Shown in pieces: positions 32,789 to 44,166 of a DNA stretch of 64,000 nt. This DNA comes from Ochromonas danica (lineage: Eukaryota > Sar > Chrysophyceae > Chromulinales > Chromulinaceae): contig VKHL01000062.1 of assembly GCA_015146655.1 (NCBI GenBank), forward strand, positions 95,638-159,637. The letters run 5' to 3'. The position numbers were made by a program, and so were the translations under genes. The first letter of the stretch is position 1. Each line of letters starts with the position of its first letter. The notes below the pieces were generated by a model, which worked only from the letters and a program-made list of their open reading frames with translations, did no database searches and was not told where the DNA came from.

Positions 32789-33829
32789 CTACCCTTTAAC
32801 AGGTTCTATTGCAGGCACACGCTGACTATGCTTCACTTTACTCCCAGTAACCTTAGAACTAGGCTGCCGATTGGCATTGTCCGTACCATTATTACTCTCC
32901 ACACTTTCCTTAGCACTAGCAGCCGCAGCAGCACTAGCAGCAGCGGCACTGGCTTGCAAAGCGGCATCACTAGCAGCGACATTATTAGGATGGAAAGGAG
33001 AAGCGGTGTCTGTCCGCACCTTAATCCACTCGTCATACACCTTGACTGCTACATAGGCATCATTGCCAGCATAGAGTATCTGCCTCTCTTGCAGACACTG
33101 TAAGGGTAGACTCCAATTGGAGATTGAAATACGCTTTGATTTGATAAAGTTCACTCCTAAGACTAGTTTGGCCGCTGTCACTGTGCCCATAGAATTGCGA
33201 TTATCCCTTCCTGCCATCTTCAGCCGCTGACTTAGATCCACCACATTCGCTACCGTAATGTCCATATTAGTGCGTAATAGCCGGTTGTCTAGGGACAAGG
33301 AGAAGCCAACTTTGAGAATGGTAGGACTCTCTAAGATAGCTTGTAACTCTCGTCGTATGGCCACTTGGAGGTCTGGCAGCGGAGGTCGATAGGTAATCGA
33401 AAACAAGAAAGCTTTTCTACGTCTTGTGGCTAATTGGATCAGATGAGGTCCATCATTATCCGACTGTCCTCGACGGAAGCCTGGTTTGGCTTCTGAGTCA
33501 AAGCCAATGACTTCCTCTTGGGAGAGTGTCGCCACAGCTGTGGCCAAGTCCTCCATGGTCTGGACTAGAAAAATCTCATCTAATGTTAATCCATCAAAAA
33601 AAGGTAGGACAGGTTCTGGTTCAGCAGGTACATAGGGAATGCCATTGGGAGGAGGTGTGAGAGGATTGGCAGAGGGAAATGTTGTTGGAAGTTGTTGTGA
33701 ATCGAGTAGGAAGGAAGAAGAAGACAATGACACGGATTGACTATTATTATTCATCATGCCTACCACTGCTTTGAACAAGTGTCTCACTCGACCACCCTTT
33801 CCTCTTAACAGTGCTGAGGGATGGAGCAT
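32789..33829 (-). CDS. DEDDy 3'-5' exonuclease (WRN/EXD-like)
   Basis: Single exon, 346 aa. The RNase D/WRN-type exonuclease fold carries all catalytic residues: VIGFDSEAKP (Asp and Glu), KVGFSLSLDNRLL (third Asp) and ILYAGNDAYVAVKVYDEW, with the YxxxD motif of the DEDDy subclass. The basic leader MLHPSALLRGKGGRVRHLF suggests import into mitochondria or plastid. A Ser/Pro-rich linker precedes the domain and an Ala-rich tail follows. It lacks a helicase part. Likely role is DNA or RNA end trimming in an organelle or nucleus. A fourth palindromic element lies about 200-230 bp upstream. Confidence 0.87.
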   Translation of the reverse strand: MLHPSALLRGKGGRVRHLFKAVVGMMNNNSQSVSLSSSSFLLDSQQLPTTFPSANPLTPPPNGIPYVPAEPEPVLPFFDGLTLDEIFLVQTMEDLATAVATLSQEEVIGFDSEAKPGFRRGQSDNDGPHLIQLATRRRKAFLFSITYRPPLPDLQVAIRRELQAILESPTILKVGFSLSLDNRLLRTNMDITVANVVDLSQRLKMAGRDNRNSMGTVTAAKLVLGVNFIKSKRISISNWSLPLQCLQERQILYAGNDAYVAVKVYDEWIKVRTDTASPFHPNNVAASDAALQASAAAASAAAAASAKESVESNNGTDNANRQPSSKVTGSKVKHSQRVPAIEPVKG

Positions 33830-34824
33830 TCGAATCGAATCGACTGAGACTCTGTTGACTCGTCGACTTCTTCCTCCTCACTCACCCATCAAAAGAGACA
33901 GACAAGACACACTCTTCCCCTCTCCTCGACACACCGCCAAAACTAGGAAATTCACAGTATTTTCTAGCACATTCCCACTCCACCACCCAATCAAACCGCA
34001 ACCTCGGCGTTTCCCCTTTCCAGCAGAGATTCCATGGAATCCATCCCGCAGAATGGAATCTGCATACTTGACCAGTGAGTGCTACACTACTACAGTCATG
34101 GTAATGATGTACTACTACTATAGGAGACCTACATACTGGCAATATTCATCCTTGAGAGGAATATACATGATGACCAAGATTGAACTCTCTTGTCTATCAA
34201 GTAAGATAAAAGGAGAATTGTATCGTTTGCTAATTAGTTGATAATTAGCTATTCTGCTGATATTTAATCACAAGTACTAGTACTATAGTTACAGCGCAAA
34301 CACCAGTAAGTCAGTAAGTCGGTAAGGAAGTGGAAAGGGAGATCGACACAGAGACACCAATAACATTAAGTAGATATGTTATCAAAACAAGTGAGAGTCA
34401 GCTGGTCGCTGGTACAGTACAGTACAGTGCATGAATAGCAGCAAGATGATAAAGGAGCAGAGCGGAGGAGCACAAGCAGAGACAGAGAAGAGAAGGGAGG
34501 GAATAATAAGAGGAGAGGACTACCTAAGAAGCACACGTTACCAACTGTGCGAGACAGACAGACAAGAGAGAGAGTTAGCAGAGAGGGAGAGTGAACTGCT
34601 GCTGTTTTGTTCTTCCTCTATGACGACATCGACACATTAACTACTGTACCATCATTCACACATAAGAAAGCACCACATCACACCACATCACACTGCTAGC
34701 TACAAGAAGCAACAAACAAGATCAGATTAGACTACGCTACAGAGTAGACTAGGTGAACCATCATTCTACTACTCGTGGTGTGTGTTGTTGTTGCTACTCC
34801 CGTCGATGGAACCCGAACCCGAAC
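33830..34824. other. Intergenic, low-complexity
   Basis: About 1 kb between the exonuclease start and the 3' end of the kinase/phosphatase gene. It contains one palindromic element, AGTAAGTC repeats near 34303-34325, ACCACATCACACC repeats near 34670-34695 and purine-rich runs. A plus-strand frame through 33756-34241 shows no domain and overlaps the exonuclease start. Confidence 0.5.
34028..34062. promoter_or_regulatory. Palindromic upstream element, copy 4
   Basis: TTCCATGGAA (34030-34039) overlaps ATGGAATCCAT (34034-34044), followed by GAATGGAATC. It is 199 bp upstream of the exonuclease ATG. Confidence 0.4.
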
Positions 34825-37800
34825 TTACTGATTAAAAGCCACCACGATAACACTTGTATTATCTTGTGTTCCTCTCTCAATGGCCTTATCAATCAACTGT
34901 TGGGCAGTCTCTTGTACATCGTTATTGACAAGCAGTCGCTTACGAACAAAGTTTACCGCTTCTTGACATGAAAACACATCCCAGAGACCATCCGAAGCAA
35001 GAATCATGAACTCGTAAGAGTCTTCCACCATAAAATGCTTGAAATCAGGTTTAGAGACAACCTGTTGATGCATTCCCCAGATGCCTCTGCTCTCTGTCTC
35101 ATCGCCGCAATGGTTCAGACATGCCTCATAGTTCTTAAACTGGATATCTCCAAAGGATCTGGAGACACCCAAAGCACCATTAACACGTCCATTATGAACC
35201 CATCCACCAGCATTCTCAATTCGTGTTTTCTCAGTCTTGAGGTTAGCTTTGTGATCTTCTGTCAACTGCACTGCAATGCCATCATGACTCAACACTGCAC
35301 GACAATCTCCAACATGTGAGATGAAGACATGAACACCTTGATAGTGACTCTGATGGTGGTGCAGGTTGACAGGTGTAGGAGGTGGAGCAGGATGGTAAGC
35401 GGGTAGAATCGCAGCCACTACTGCTACAGATCCAGCATAGGTTTGCATATCTTGAATGCCACTATGAACACTCTTTTGTTGTCGAACATAGTCTTTATCC
35501 AAGATCTCACGATCAAGACAAGCATTAGTTTCTTCAAAGATATGATTAATACGCGACTCGTAGTGATTTGATTCAAATCCCCCTGGACGACTATGACCTA
35601 GCTTATGTCCATCCTCATAGTTCTTCAATAACTCTAAGAACTTAGTGGCATATTTCTCTTTCAATGCAGCTGCGACATAGTCTCCGTTATGACCATCAAA
35701 GACAGCAAACATGGCTAAGGAAGGTCGATGCTCTTCTTCGCGGCCAGGATGCATAGCTGCTCCATAAGAACGATCTTCCATATAAGACCGAGAGACAACA
35801 CTCTCTGCCATGCCATAGACGACACGCAATTGAGGATTATACTTCTCAGGCAGACGCTTTAACATCTCTCGTAGATCTACACCAACAAGTGTGTGATTCC
35901 ATTCACTCACTTCCTGACTATTGTCATTATCTGACTTCTTACGAATGAGCTTAGAGAACTCTTCTTCAAAGGCATCATCATCTAACTGCTTGATCTCATC
36001 GGCATCAATACCAAAGTCATCATCATCAGAGGAATCATCTAGAATAGACTCTTCCTCTGGATCAGTGTCTTCCAAGTTATCATCCTCTGAATCATTCTCA
36101 ATCTCAGGACCTTCTTCGACAGTGTTTCCTATGAAGAGATCGATATTGCGCATGGAAACATTGTGAAGGTTATGACTAGAACAGATCTGCTGTAATGTCT
36201 GCGGACTACTATTCTGGACGGAGATCACTGGACCACCGCCACCCATACTACTGCTAGAACTGTGCACGAGGGTAGCAGGAGGAGCACCCGTGGGACTACT
36301 ACCTCTCACCTTCCCTGAGGTGGTAAGTGGACTATCCCCACGCTCTACCAGACTATGGTTACTCTGACCGACCTGTGGGATCATCATCGCCTGCTGGCTA
36401 CTGCCATGACCATTGCCCACACTACTCAAATCACCTATAGAGGAATTGAAACCATCATTACTGCTCTGACTACTATCATGAAGATGATGCCTGGAGTGCT
36501 GGAATGATCGCTTGGATTGCGATTTCATTAAGTTGAGCAAGGACTTGGAGGAGGACACCTTCTGCATGTCTCCTTCCTTCTTCGCTAAGCGATATTGCAA
36601 GGCAAGTTTGCTGTGTCTCATAGCTTGTTCTCGTCGCTCACGACGATGACCACCTTCTTCTTTCAGACCTAGGATCTTCAAAGGTCTGTCAAAGATAACA
36701 GTGGGGTCGGTCTTAGCTTGTGGAATATCTGCACCATAAGGCACGACCATGAAGGCACGCTTACGAACTAATCCACCTTTCTCCAAGAGATTCAATCTAT
36801 AGTAAACAAGACAAGCTGATGAGAGGAGAAGAAGAGGCAACAAGATGATGATGATGATGATGTTGACAAGCAAACCTGCTCATATCCACATCTGGCGAGT
36901 CTGTGCCGCTACGGCGTTGAGTGAGATGTGCTTCATGAAGAAGATTGCGATGACTAGTCGAAGCGGAGCTACTGCAGTTGTCAAAGTCTTGCACGTCATT
37001 CTCATTGTCAAGCTCGTCATTATCCTAAGGCAAACCAACAAGACAGACACGATGAGAATGACAGCAACAGCAGCACAAAGAAGGGATAGATAGGATTTAC
37101 CTCATTGGCAATGGCATTCTTCTCTACTGCACTAACAGGAGAACTATTATCAGAGAAGGACATGGTTCGCATAGAATGACTACGACTAGCTGCATTGAAT
37201 GTAATAGCATTATCAAACTCTTCTGCGGTAATCTTATCCACAGGAGGAGCACCATGTGTCTTATGTAACATAGTGTCAGCAATCTCTTCGAACTCTTCCT
37301 TTGCTAATAACAACGATAACTCACGATTAGCAATAGGTCTACGAACAACAGCATCAGCTCCTTCTTCAGTCAAGAAGTCATCCATGTCTTCATTCGAAGT
37401 CGTCATGCCAATGATCTTCCCTTTAAATCCACTCTTTCGAATAAACTTCATAGCAGCTAGGCCATCTCTCTTAGTAGGGAGTAGTAACTCTGAAAAGATA
37501 TAATCAAAGTTCTCTTGAGGATGACTTTCCATAGCAGATCGAATGATATGCATGGCTTCCTCTCCATTACTAGCACAGACACAGACAGCAGCTGTGACAT
37601 TGTTAATCTGTTGATGTAACATTGTACGAATGACAAGAGAGGGACAGACTAAGAGGATGTGTAAAGGAGGAGGACCAGTAGGATCTTCCTCGATGAGGAC
37701 TGTCTCGAAGTCTGTGTACTCCTGGATGAGGTAAGGATCCTTCTCAAAGAGAGGCTCAGAGCCTTCAAATGTCACCCAATCATCTACGACTATCGTGTCT

Positions 37801-39417
37801 AGATTACAACGTAGACGATAATCCTTTGCCAACATTTGACGTAATAAATGCTGTTATATAACAACAACAACAACACATCCAAACACATGGTACAGTACAT
37901 CATAGTCAGTCATCCACATCATCATTGTAGAAGGGTTTGTTTATATCTTACTGTACCTTAAGATGAGGATCAATATTGTCATTGGGAAAGACAAGCTCGA
38001 TATTCTTAATCATTCTAGCTAGATCAATCTGATTCCTAGCCATCCAAGGAGGTCTTCCTACTACCATGTAATACAATGTAGCACCCAAGGCAAACACATC
38101 AATACCCGGTGACTTCGTGAAGTCTCTCGAATCCTTGTTCGTGAGGAAGAGTTCTGGTGCCATGAAAGCAGGTGTACCACCAAAAGCAACTTTCTGTTGT
38201 ACTCCAGTAAATACAGCAGCACCAAAATCAGCAATTTTAACTGTTCCATCAGCTGATTTCAACATATTTTGAGGTTTAATATCACGATGAATAATTCCTT
38301 CAGAATGTAAATAACAAACACCACGTAATATATCACGAAAATATTTCCTTGCTAGATTAATCTCTAAAGGATCACATGTTTCTGCATCATCCATTAATGC
38401 ACCACCTTCCATATACTCTTGAATGAGGAAGATCTTACGAGCATTTTGATCATCAATCACTTCATGTAATCCTACAACATTTTCATGTTTTAATCTCTTC
38501 ATAACAGCAATTTCTTGACGAATAGCATTTGATGCTTCATCATTCCATCCTGTCTGAGGACGTGTGATTTGTTTCATAGCATACAGTTCATTGGTGTCTT
38601 GATCACGACATAGATAGACTTCACCAAATGATCCCTTGCCAAGCTCTCGTTCCACGATATACTTATTGATTACCTTAGAGCCTGACTCTAGCTTGCGCAT
38701 CAAAAGAGTGGACGAAACGGTGACTTCAGACGTGGTAGACGTCGCAGAGGCACGACGAGAGAAACCTCGTCGTAATGGCTGGGTAAAGGGGTTAGACGAG
38801 CTGGATGTGGAAGACGCACTAAAGGACAGCTGCTGTTGTAAGAGTTCTTTCTCCTCTTGTTGCTCTTTCTCACGCTGTTTACGAATCTCTTTTCGTTTAC
38901 TCAAGACTTCACTCAAGACTTCATGGAAGGTCTCATCAGATAAAGCAGCACGGAAGACTGACTTAGACAGACAGAGACAAATAGTCGTCTTGATCGAGAT
39001 CACACTAGCAACACGTGGTTCATCACTTACCAAAGACATCTCCCCAAAGAAATGTCCTTCTCTTAGTGTCACCAATACCACATCAACAGGTGCTTCCCAT
39101 CCTTTATCAGGGGAAGGACGTGTCTCCACTACTTTAACAGAACCTTCTTGAATAATAAAGAAATCCTCTCCTTTCTCACCTTGCTTGATAATATAGTCAC
39201 CATCTTTAAACTCACGAATTTGTAAGTTTTGTAAGATTTTGGATCGTTCTTTACGAGGTAGTTTCTGGACGAGAGGTACAGTCTTGACAAGGAGGAGGTT
39301 TCGGAAGCTCTCCCATTTGTCAAAGTATTCCATAGAGAGCTTGGCTACTTGGACATCAATGGGAGAGTCATAGGGGACACGCACAGTAGCACCTCTTTTA
39401 TTCTACCACCCCATAAG

Positions 39418-39453
<36 letters not shown>

Positions 39454-39478
39454 CACACACACACACACACACACACAC

Positions 39479-39558
<80 letters not shown>

Positions 39559-40089
39559 ATTAGTTTAATTTAACAGCAAGCAAGAGCGAGACTCATTACT
39601 CACCACACGACGAGTGACAAAGAACTTTTGTCCAAAGAACTGTCCACGATGTAATCGTGTCAGAAATACCTCAGTACCAGCGAGGATATTCTGATTGACT
39701 ACTTCCACCTCAGCTTGATGGGCTGTCTGCTCGGTTGCCACGATGATATAAAGGTCATTACCAGTGTCTCCCTCGACAATAATACACTCCCCTGGTTGGT
39801 ATTCCTCTACTACGAGGGTTTTCATAAGATCCTCTTGTTGTCCATCAGGAAGGTTTTCAAACTCCCAATCTTCGACTTCACAAAGAGCATAGAAGAGGTC
39901 TAGATTTTGAACAATATATTCTGATTTATGAATGATGTCAATTTTAGGCTGTGGGGTAGTAATGGGCGCAGTGGGTGTGCTGGGCTCGTCTTCGTCGGGA
40001 TCAGCCTCATCCAACCATGCTGAGAGCTCTTGTCCCCCAACTTCCTCATCAGAGAGGTCAGACTCATATTCATGTGTTAACGCAGCCAT
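34825..40089 (-). CDS. Cyclic-nucleotide-binding CaMKK-like kinase / pseudo-receiver / PP2C phosphatase fusion
   Basis: Five exons: 40089-39604, 39402-37957, 37850-37101, 37024-36876 and 36796-34825; about 1600 aa, all phases consistent. In order: cyclic-nucleotide-binding domain 1 (about 57-180; pocket reads FFGQKF and KRGATV, the usual Glu being Gln); domain 2 (about 195-315; FFGEMSL and PRVASV intact); kinase domain (about 410-680; loop GKGSFGEVY, Lys439, HRD 534-536, DFG 554-556, GGTPAFMAPE); receiver-like domain (about 707-827) lacking the acidic pair and with Glu765 at the phospho-Asp position; acidic disordered linker; PP2C domain (about 1268-1600; YMEDRSYG, VFDGHNGDYVAA, VGDCRAVL, SRSFGD, ASDGLWDV, DNTS). 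It can plausibly phosphorylate and dephosphorylate the same targets under cAMP or cGMP control. The kinase resembles CaMKK more than PKA/PKG. Confidence 0.92.
39419..39558. repeat. Long (CA)n microsatellite in intron 1 of the kinase/phosphatase gene
   Basis: About 140 bp of nearly pure CA dinucleotides, interrupted by AT, AG and AA at three points. It makes up most of the first intron, between 39603 and 39403, and leaves only about 15 nt to the acceptor. Confidence 0.97.
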
Positions 40090-40341
40090 TCTTTATTTTT
40101 TTCTATTAGTGACGGAGTTAGTCTTGATGGATATGATATGATCCTGTTGTCGGAACGCCAGTAACGCCAGACTACCCAAATCTAGCTGCCTGGGGATTCC
40201 GTTTCCTCCAGATTCTGGCAATTTGGATATTTTAGGGTCTTTGCTCCCCCACCCCATGCAAGTGCACTCATCTCGTCCATCCACAACAAAGAAGAGAGAA
40301 CGAAACAGAGAGGGGACACCTTCTAATTGATTCATTCGACT
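40090..40341. promoter_or_regulatory. Divergent promoter region between kinase/phosphatase and aspartokinase genes
   Basis: 252 bp between two start codons facing away from each other. It must serve both genes. No motif was recognised. Confidence 0.5.
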
Positions 40342-42170
40342 ATGTCAGCTTTGTTCTTCTGCCTGCTTCTAGCCTTAACGTTAAGTGCTTCACTGTCTTT
40401 CCATGTTCAACAACGTGTCCCCTTTGTCACCTTGAAGAGCAGCAGTAGAGTGCTGCCTGTCTCTCAGACCTTTGTGAGACCTGCTGGCAAGACTGTTCAA
40501 GCTGGTGTTCACTTTCTTCCCACTCATCTCCACTCCTTCTCTCAAGCTACTGATCTGGATCGTGTGGGAGAGGATATCCAAATCCTTCCCCCTGAAAATG
40601 GAGTGACGAAGATTGTGATGAAGTTTGGTGGAAGCTCTCTAGCCTCCGCGGAGCGCATCACCTACGTGGCCAAGTAAGCACTTAAGCTCTTCTCTCTCTT
40701 TCTTCATCACTTCCCTCCTGCTCACTGCTAGTGATTGTGGCCCACGACAGATTGATCAAGAAGCATGTGGAGCAGGGATATCGACCTATTATCATCTGTT
40801 CGGCTATGGGCAAGACCACGAACACCCTCCTCTCCTCTGGAGACTTCGCCTTACAGGGTCAGATCTTCGTCGAATCATTGCGCACCATGCATCTCGCCAC
40901 GGCAGAAGCGCTGCAGCTGGGCCCTGCTGTCGCTGAGCAGATCAATGCCTTGTTGACGGACTTAGAACATCTCTTAGAAGGTAAAGTCAAGATAGGCCTT
41001 GTATCTACTATTGCATTGACCATCAACTTGTGGATATGATGCAGGAATCAAGTTCATTGGCGAGCTGACACCTCGCACTGTGGATACCTTAGTCTCCTTC
41101 GGAGAGCGCATGTCTGTCCGCCTCGTCGCTGCTACACTGAACAAACTTGGTGTGCCTGCTCAGGCCTTTGATTCCTGGATTCTGGGCATGAAGACTACTT
41201 CTGAGTTCGGTAATGCTGAGGTGAAGGATGAAAGCTACGCCTTGCTCAAGGAGAAGTTGGGTAGATTAGATGGTATGATCGTTCCCGTGATTACAGGATT
41301 CATCGGTCATGAGGAGAAAGGTCGCATCACCACTCTGGGCAGAGGAGGCAGTGATTTAACCGCCACTGTGGTGGGAACAGCTGTTCCTGTTCATGAAATC
41401 CAAGTCTGGAAAGATGTTGATGGTATCATGACTGCCGATCCTAGATTAGTCAAGAATGCTCGTCCTGTGAGTCACGTCACGTATGAGGAAGCTGCAGAGT
41501 TGGCCTTCTTCGGTGCCGAGGTCTTGCATCCAATTTCCATGCAGCCTGCTATTCGTTCTAAGATCCCTGTTCGTGTGAAGAACTCTTACAATCCTTCTGC
41601 TGTGGGAACATTGATTACCGCTTCAAGAGACAAGGAGGAGACTTTAGTCACCGCAATCACCGCCAAGAGTCAAGTCCAGCTTATCGATTTGGTCTCAACC
41701 AGAATGTTGGGACAGTATGGTTTCTTGGCAAGAGTGAGTTGTTGACCTCTGCTCTAAGTGTTTGTTAATCACACTGAGTTAATCACGGTGGGTTTGTTGA
41801 TTAGGTCTTTGAGATCTTCGAGGCTTGCAAAGTTTCGGTCGATGTGGTCGCCTCTTCTGATGTCTCCCTGTCTCTCACATTGGACAACAAGCAAGCACAG
41901 CGAGGAAATTTGGAAGAATTACTCAGACAATTGCGAAATATTGCTGAGGTAACTGTATTAGATGGTCGAGCTATCATCTCGATTATTTGCAATCTAGATC
42001 GATCATCCGAAGTGATGGCAATGGCTTTCAAGGTTATGGAGGAGATGGGCATTACTATAGAGATGTTGTCTCAAGGTGCCAGCAAGGTTAACATCTCCTT
42101 GGTTGTGAAGATGGAACACAAGGATGCTCTTATTCGCGCACTCCATGCTCGTTTCTTCGGTGACAAATGA
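40342..42170 (+). CDS. Aspartokinase, monofunctional, with plastid-type bipartite leader
   Basis: Four exons: 40342-40673, 40751-40980, 41045-41733 and 41805-42170; about 538 aa. It phosphorylates aspartate, the first step toward lysine, threonine and methionine. The catalytic domain starts IVMKFGGSSLASAERI (Lys94), continues YRPIIICSAMGKTTN, GERMSVRLVAATLN, GFIGHEEKGRITTLGRGGSD and WKDVDGIMTADPRLV. The last about 140 residues are paired ACT domains (LDNKQAQRGNLEELLRQL, ISIICNLDRSSEVM, ISLVVKMEH), expected to bind lysine as a feedback inhibitor. No homoserine dehydrogenase is fused. The leader MSALFFCLLLALTLSASLS is a signal peptide with Phe20 right after the predicted cut, followed by a Ser/Thr/basic stretch, as in secondary-plastid proteins. 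Confidence 0.94.
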
Positions 42171-42625
42171 AAGAAATGACTTTATTGGTGTATCTTCCAC
42201 CCCATTTCCTCCTCTCCCATTCTTGTTCTCTAGCACGCATCTATTCTCAGTGATATATGTATCCCCCTCCATACACTCTCGCATAGAAGAATCGTTTATT
42301 CCATGCTGTGTCTAATTCTCTACCTAACGGAATATCTAACCAAGATGACCAACTATAGCTTAAAAATGGTTAACACCAACTTTTGAAGTCAATGATGAAT
42401 AGTAGAAAAAAGAGTTTTGTAAAATAGATAAGAACATTCTTCCCCTCTCATTCTTTTTCAATAAGGACGGGTGAGTGAGTGTTGTAAACGATTGAATGAA
42501 CCTGAGCTGGTTGACTATCTTGTGGGAGAGTGAGTCAAGCAAAAGCATGGTAGTTGAATCAACGATAAGGAAACGTATTCATTTTAACAGTACAATCTTT
42601 AACATAGCACCAACTAACCGCTTGG
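42171..42625. other. Convergent intergenic region
   Basis: 455 bp between the ends of the aspartokinase gene and the small minus-strand gene. No gene or repeat seen; 3'UTR sequence is expected. Confidence 0.5.
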
Positions 42626-43257
42626 TCAAGCGATAACACACTCTGAGGACTTTTCACTGCCTTTTCGTGCAATGCGCACAGAGATGGGCACCCCATTAAT
42701 TTCCACAGCTCCATTACTGCTGCTTGCTCCGTCACCACCCTTGGAAGAGTTGCTAGAAACATTGGTGTCAGTAGGTGTGATCTCAAGTAGTTGGACGGCA
42801 TGGATGATTGCATCTGCCAAGTGCTGAGCGATAGGAGCGATGGATGCCTCTGTAGCACCACACACACACCACAGTAATTTCAGTTATTCCCAGTATCCAA
42901 ACAAGAAGAAACTGAAAGAAGAAGAAGAGAAGAAGGGACTACAAGTAATGTGGGGGGAGAGGAAGTTAACTTACCCGCCAAGTGGACGAGAGAGGGAACT
43001 TCAACGAGGATGGGTGAGGCGTCACTCTCTCCCAGACCACGATTGATTGCATGATCCACAGTCTGACTGATAGGAAAGACATAGTCTAGACTGTCTTTAA
43101 TGACCAAAGTCGGAGCATCAACATTCGCTAGAGCAACGGGGAATTCAATCTTGATAAGCTTCTTCAACTCATCAAATGTGGTGGTATGAATATCACATTT
43201 GATTCCTGTCTTGGCATTCCCAGCACCAATCAGCTCTATATAGACGACTTCTATCAT
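42626..43257 (-). CDS. Hypothetical small protein with ubiquitin-like-fold candidate
   Basis: Two exons: 43257-42975 and 42849-42626; about 168 aa, not recognised. Phase-consistent splicing gives a smooth join, VHLAEASIAPIAQHLADAII. Residues about 1-90 alternate strands and one helix (IEVVYIELIG, TTFDELKKLIKIEF, APTLVIKDSLDYVFPI) in the order of a ubiquitin-like or PB1-like fold; this is a guess from pattern only. The middle is Ser/Gly-rich and the end is VEINGVPISVRIARKG. No partner is suggested by context. Confidence 0.55.
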
Positions 43258-44166
43258 TGACACAGAGTTTGGATGCTGAGTTCACAATTAAATGACGAAG
43301 AAGGGCTGATAGTATGTGATCTTCAACAGGACAGGAAGGGAGAAGGGAAGTGGACAAGTCCCCAAATAGCCAGACTCCCAGATCTAGAGACTTGTTGTGG
43401 AGACCACTTTCTATGAGCACCTTTGTAGACTTTCTATGAGCACCGCTGTGCTAGACTAGACTATTGGCTATGGCGTCTAGTCTTGCTCTCGAAGAGTAAT
43501 CAAAAAGGCAATCAATAGTCAGCTTATATATACTGTATACTCGCATTAGGTATACATCTAAACCATCATGACAAAGAGAAAGGAGAAGTAGAGAACTGAC
43601 AAGATGATCAACAATAGTAGCTAGGGTGGCGAAAAGCAGGGATGATGGGAAAGATGCCGACGTTAGATTTCGCAGGCTAACAATCATGCTTCCTCTCATC
43701 TCACCTGCAATCCCTCCAATTAAAAACAAATCACAGCGAGCAGAAAGTCATTACATGCATAAGAAGGTAGAAGAAAACACAATAAGGAGCAAACTAGGGG
43801 ATGGGTCAAGAAGCGATGGATCTCATCTCCAGTTAGTTAGATAGGCTTGTAATAATGGTATGGTACTGATCTACTAATTCTCTCCAAGAGAGACAGGAGG
43901 ACGGGATAAGGGGGCAAAGAAGAGAAAGGAAAGAGGAGAAAGTGCTACACGATGACGATGATAATCACTTCTCTTCCACTGAAACGCCGCTTTACCCACT
44001 ACTACGATTGACACTCTGCACTGTACAACATGATCTAAACTAATTCTGCCAACACAATATCAGGTCATCTGCTTTATACCGCTAAACGAATCTACAATGC
44101 CAGCTATACAACACAATATTTCACACTACTACAAAAACGCTAGTTTTCTTTCCTTCTTCCTCGCAC
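43258..44166. other. Intergenic, no gene recognised
   Basis: About 900 bp upstream of the small gene at 42626-43257 and downstream of the adenylyl cyclase. Purine-rich on the plus strand near 43880-43940. No frame with domain content. Confidence 0.5.

Noticed and set aside
33756-34241. 161-codon plus-strand open frame
   Set aside because: Starts antisense inside the exonuclease gene, has no domain and passes through low-complexity sequence.
34825-40089. Separate kinase and PP2C genes
   Set aside because: No stop or start separates them; exon 3 completes the kinase C-lobe and continues in frame into the receiver-like domain, and exons 4 and 5 keep phase into PP2C.
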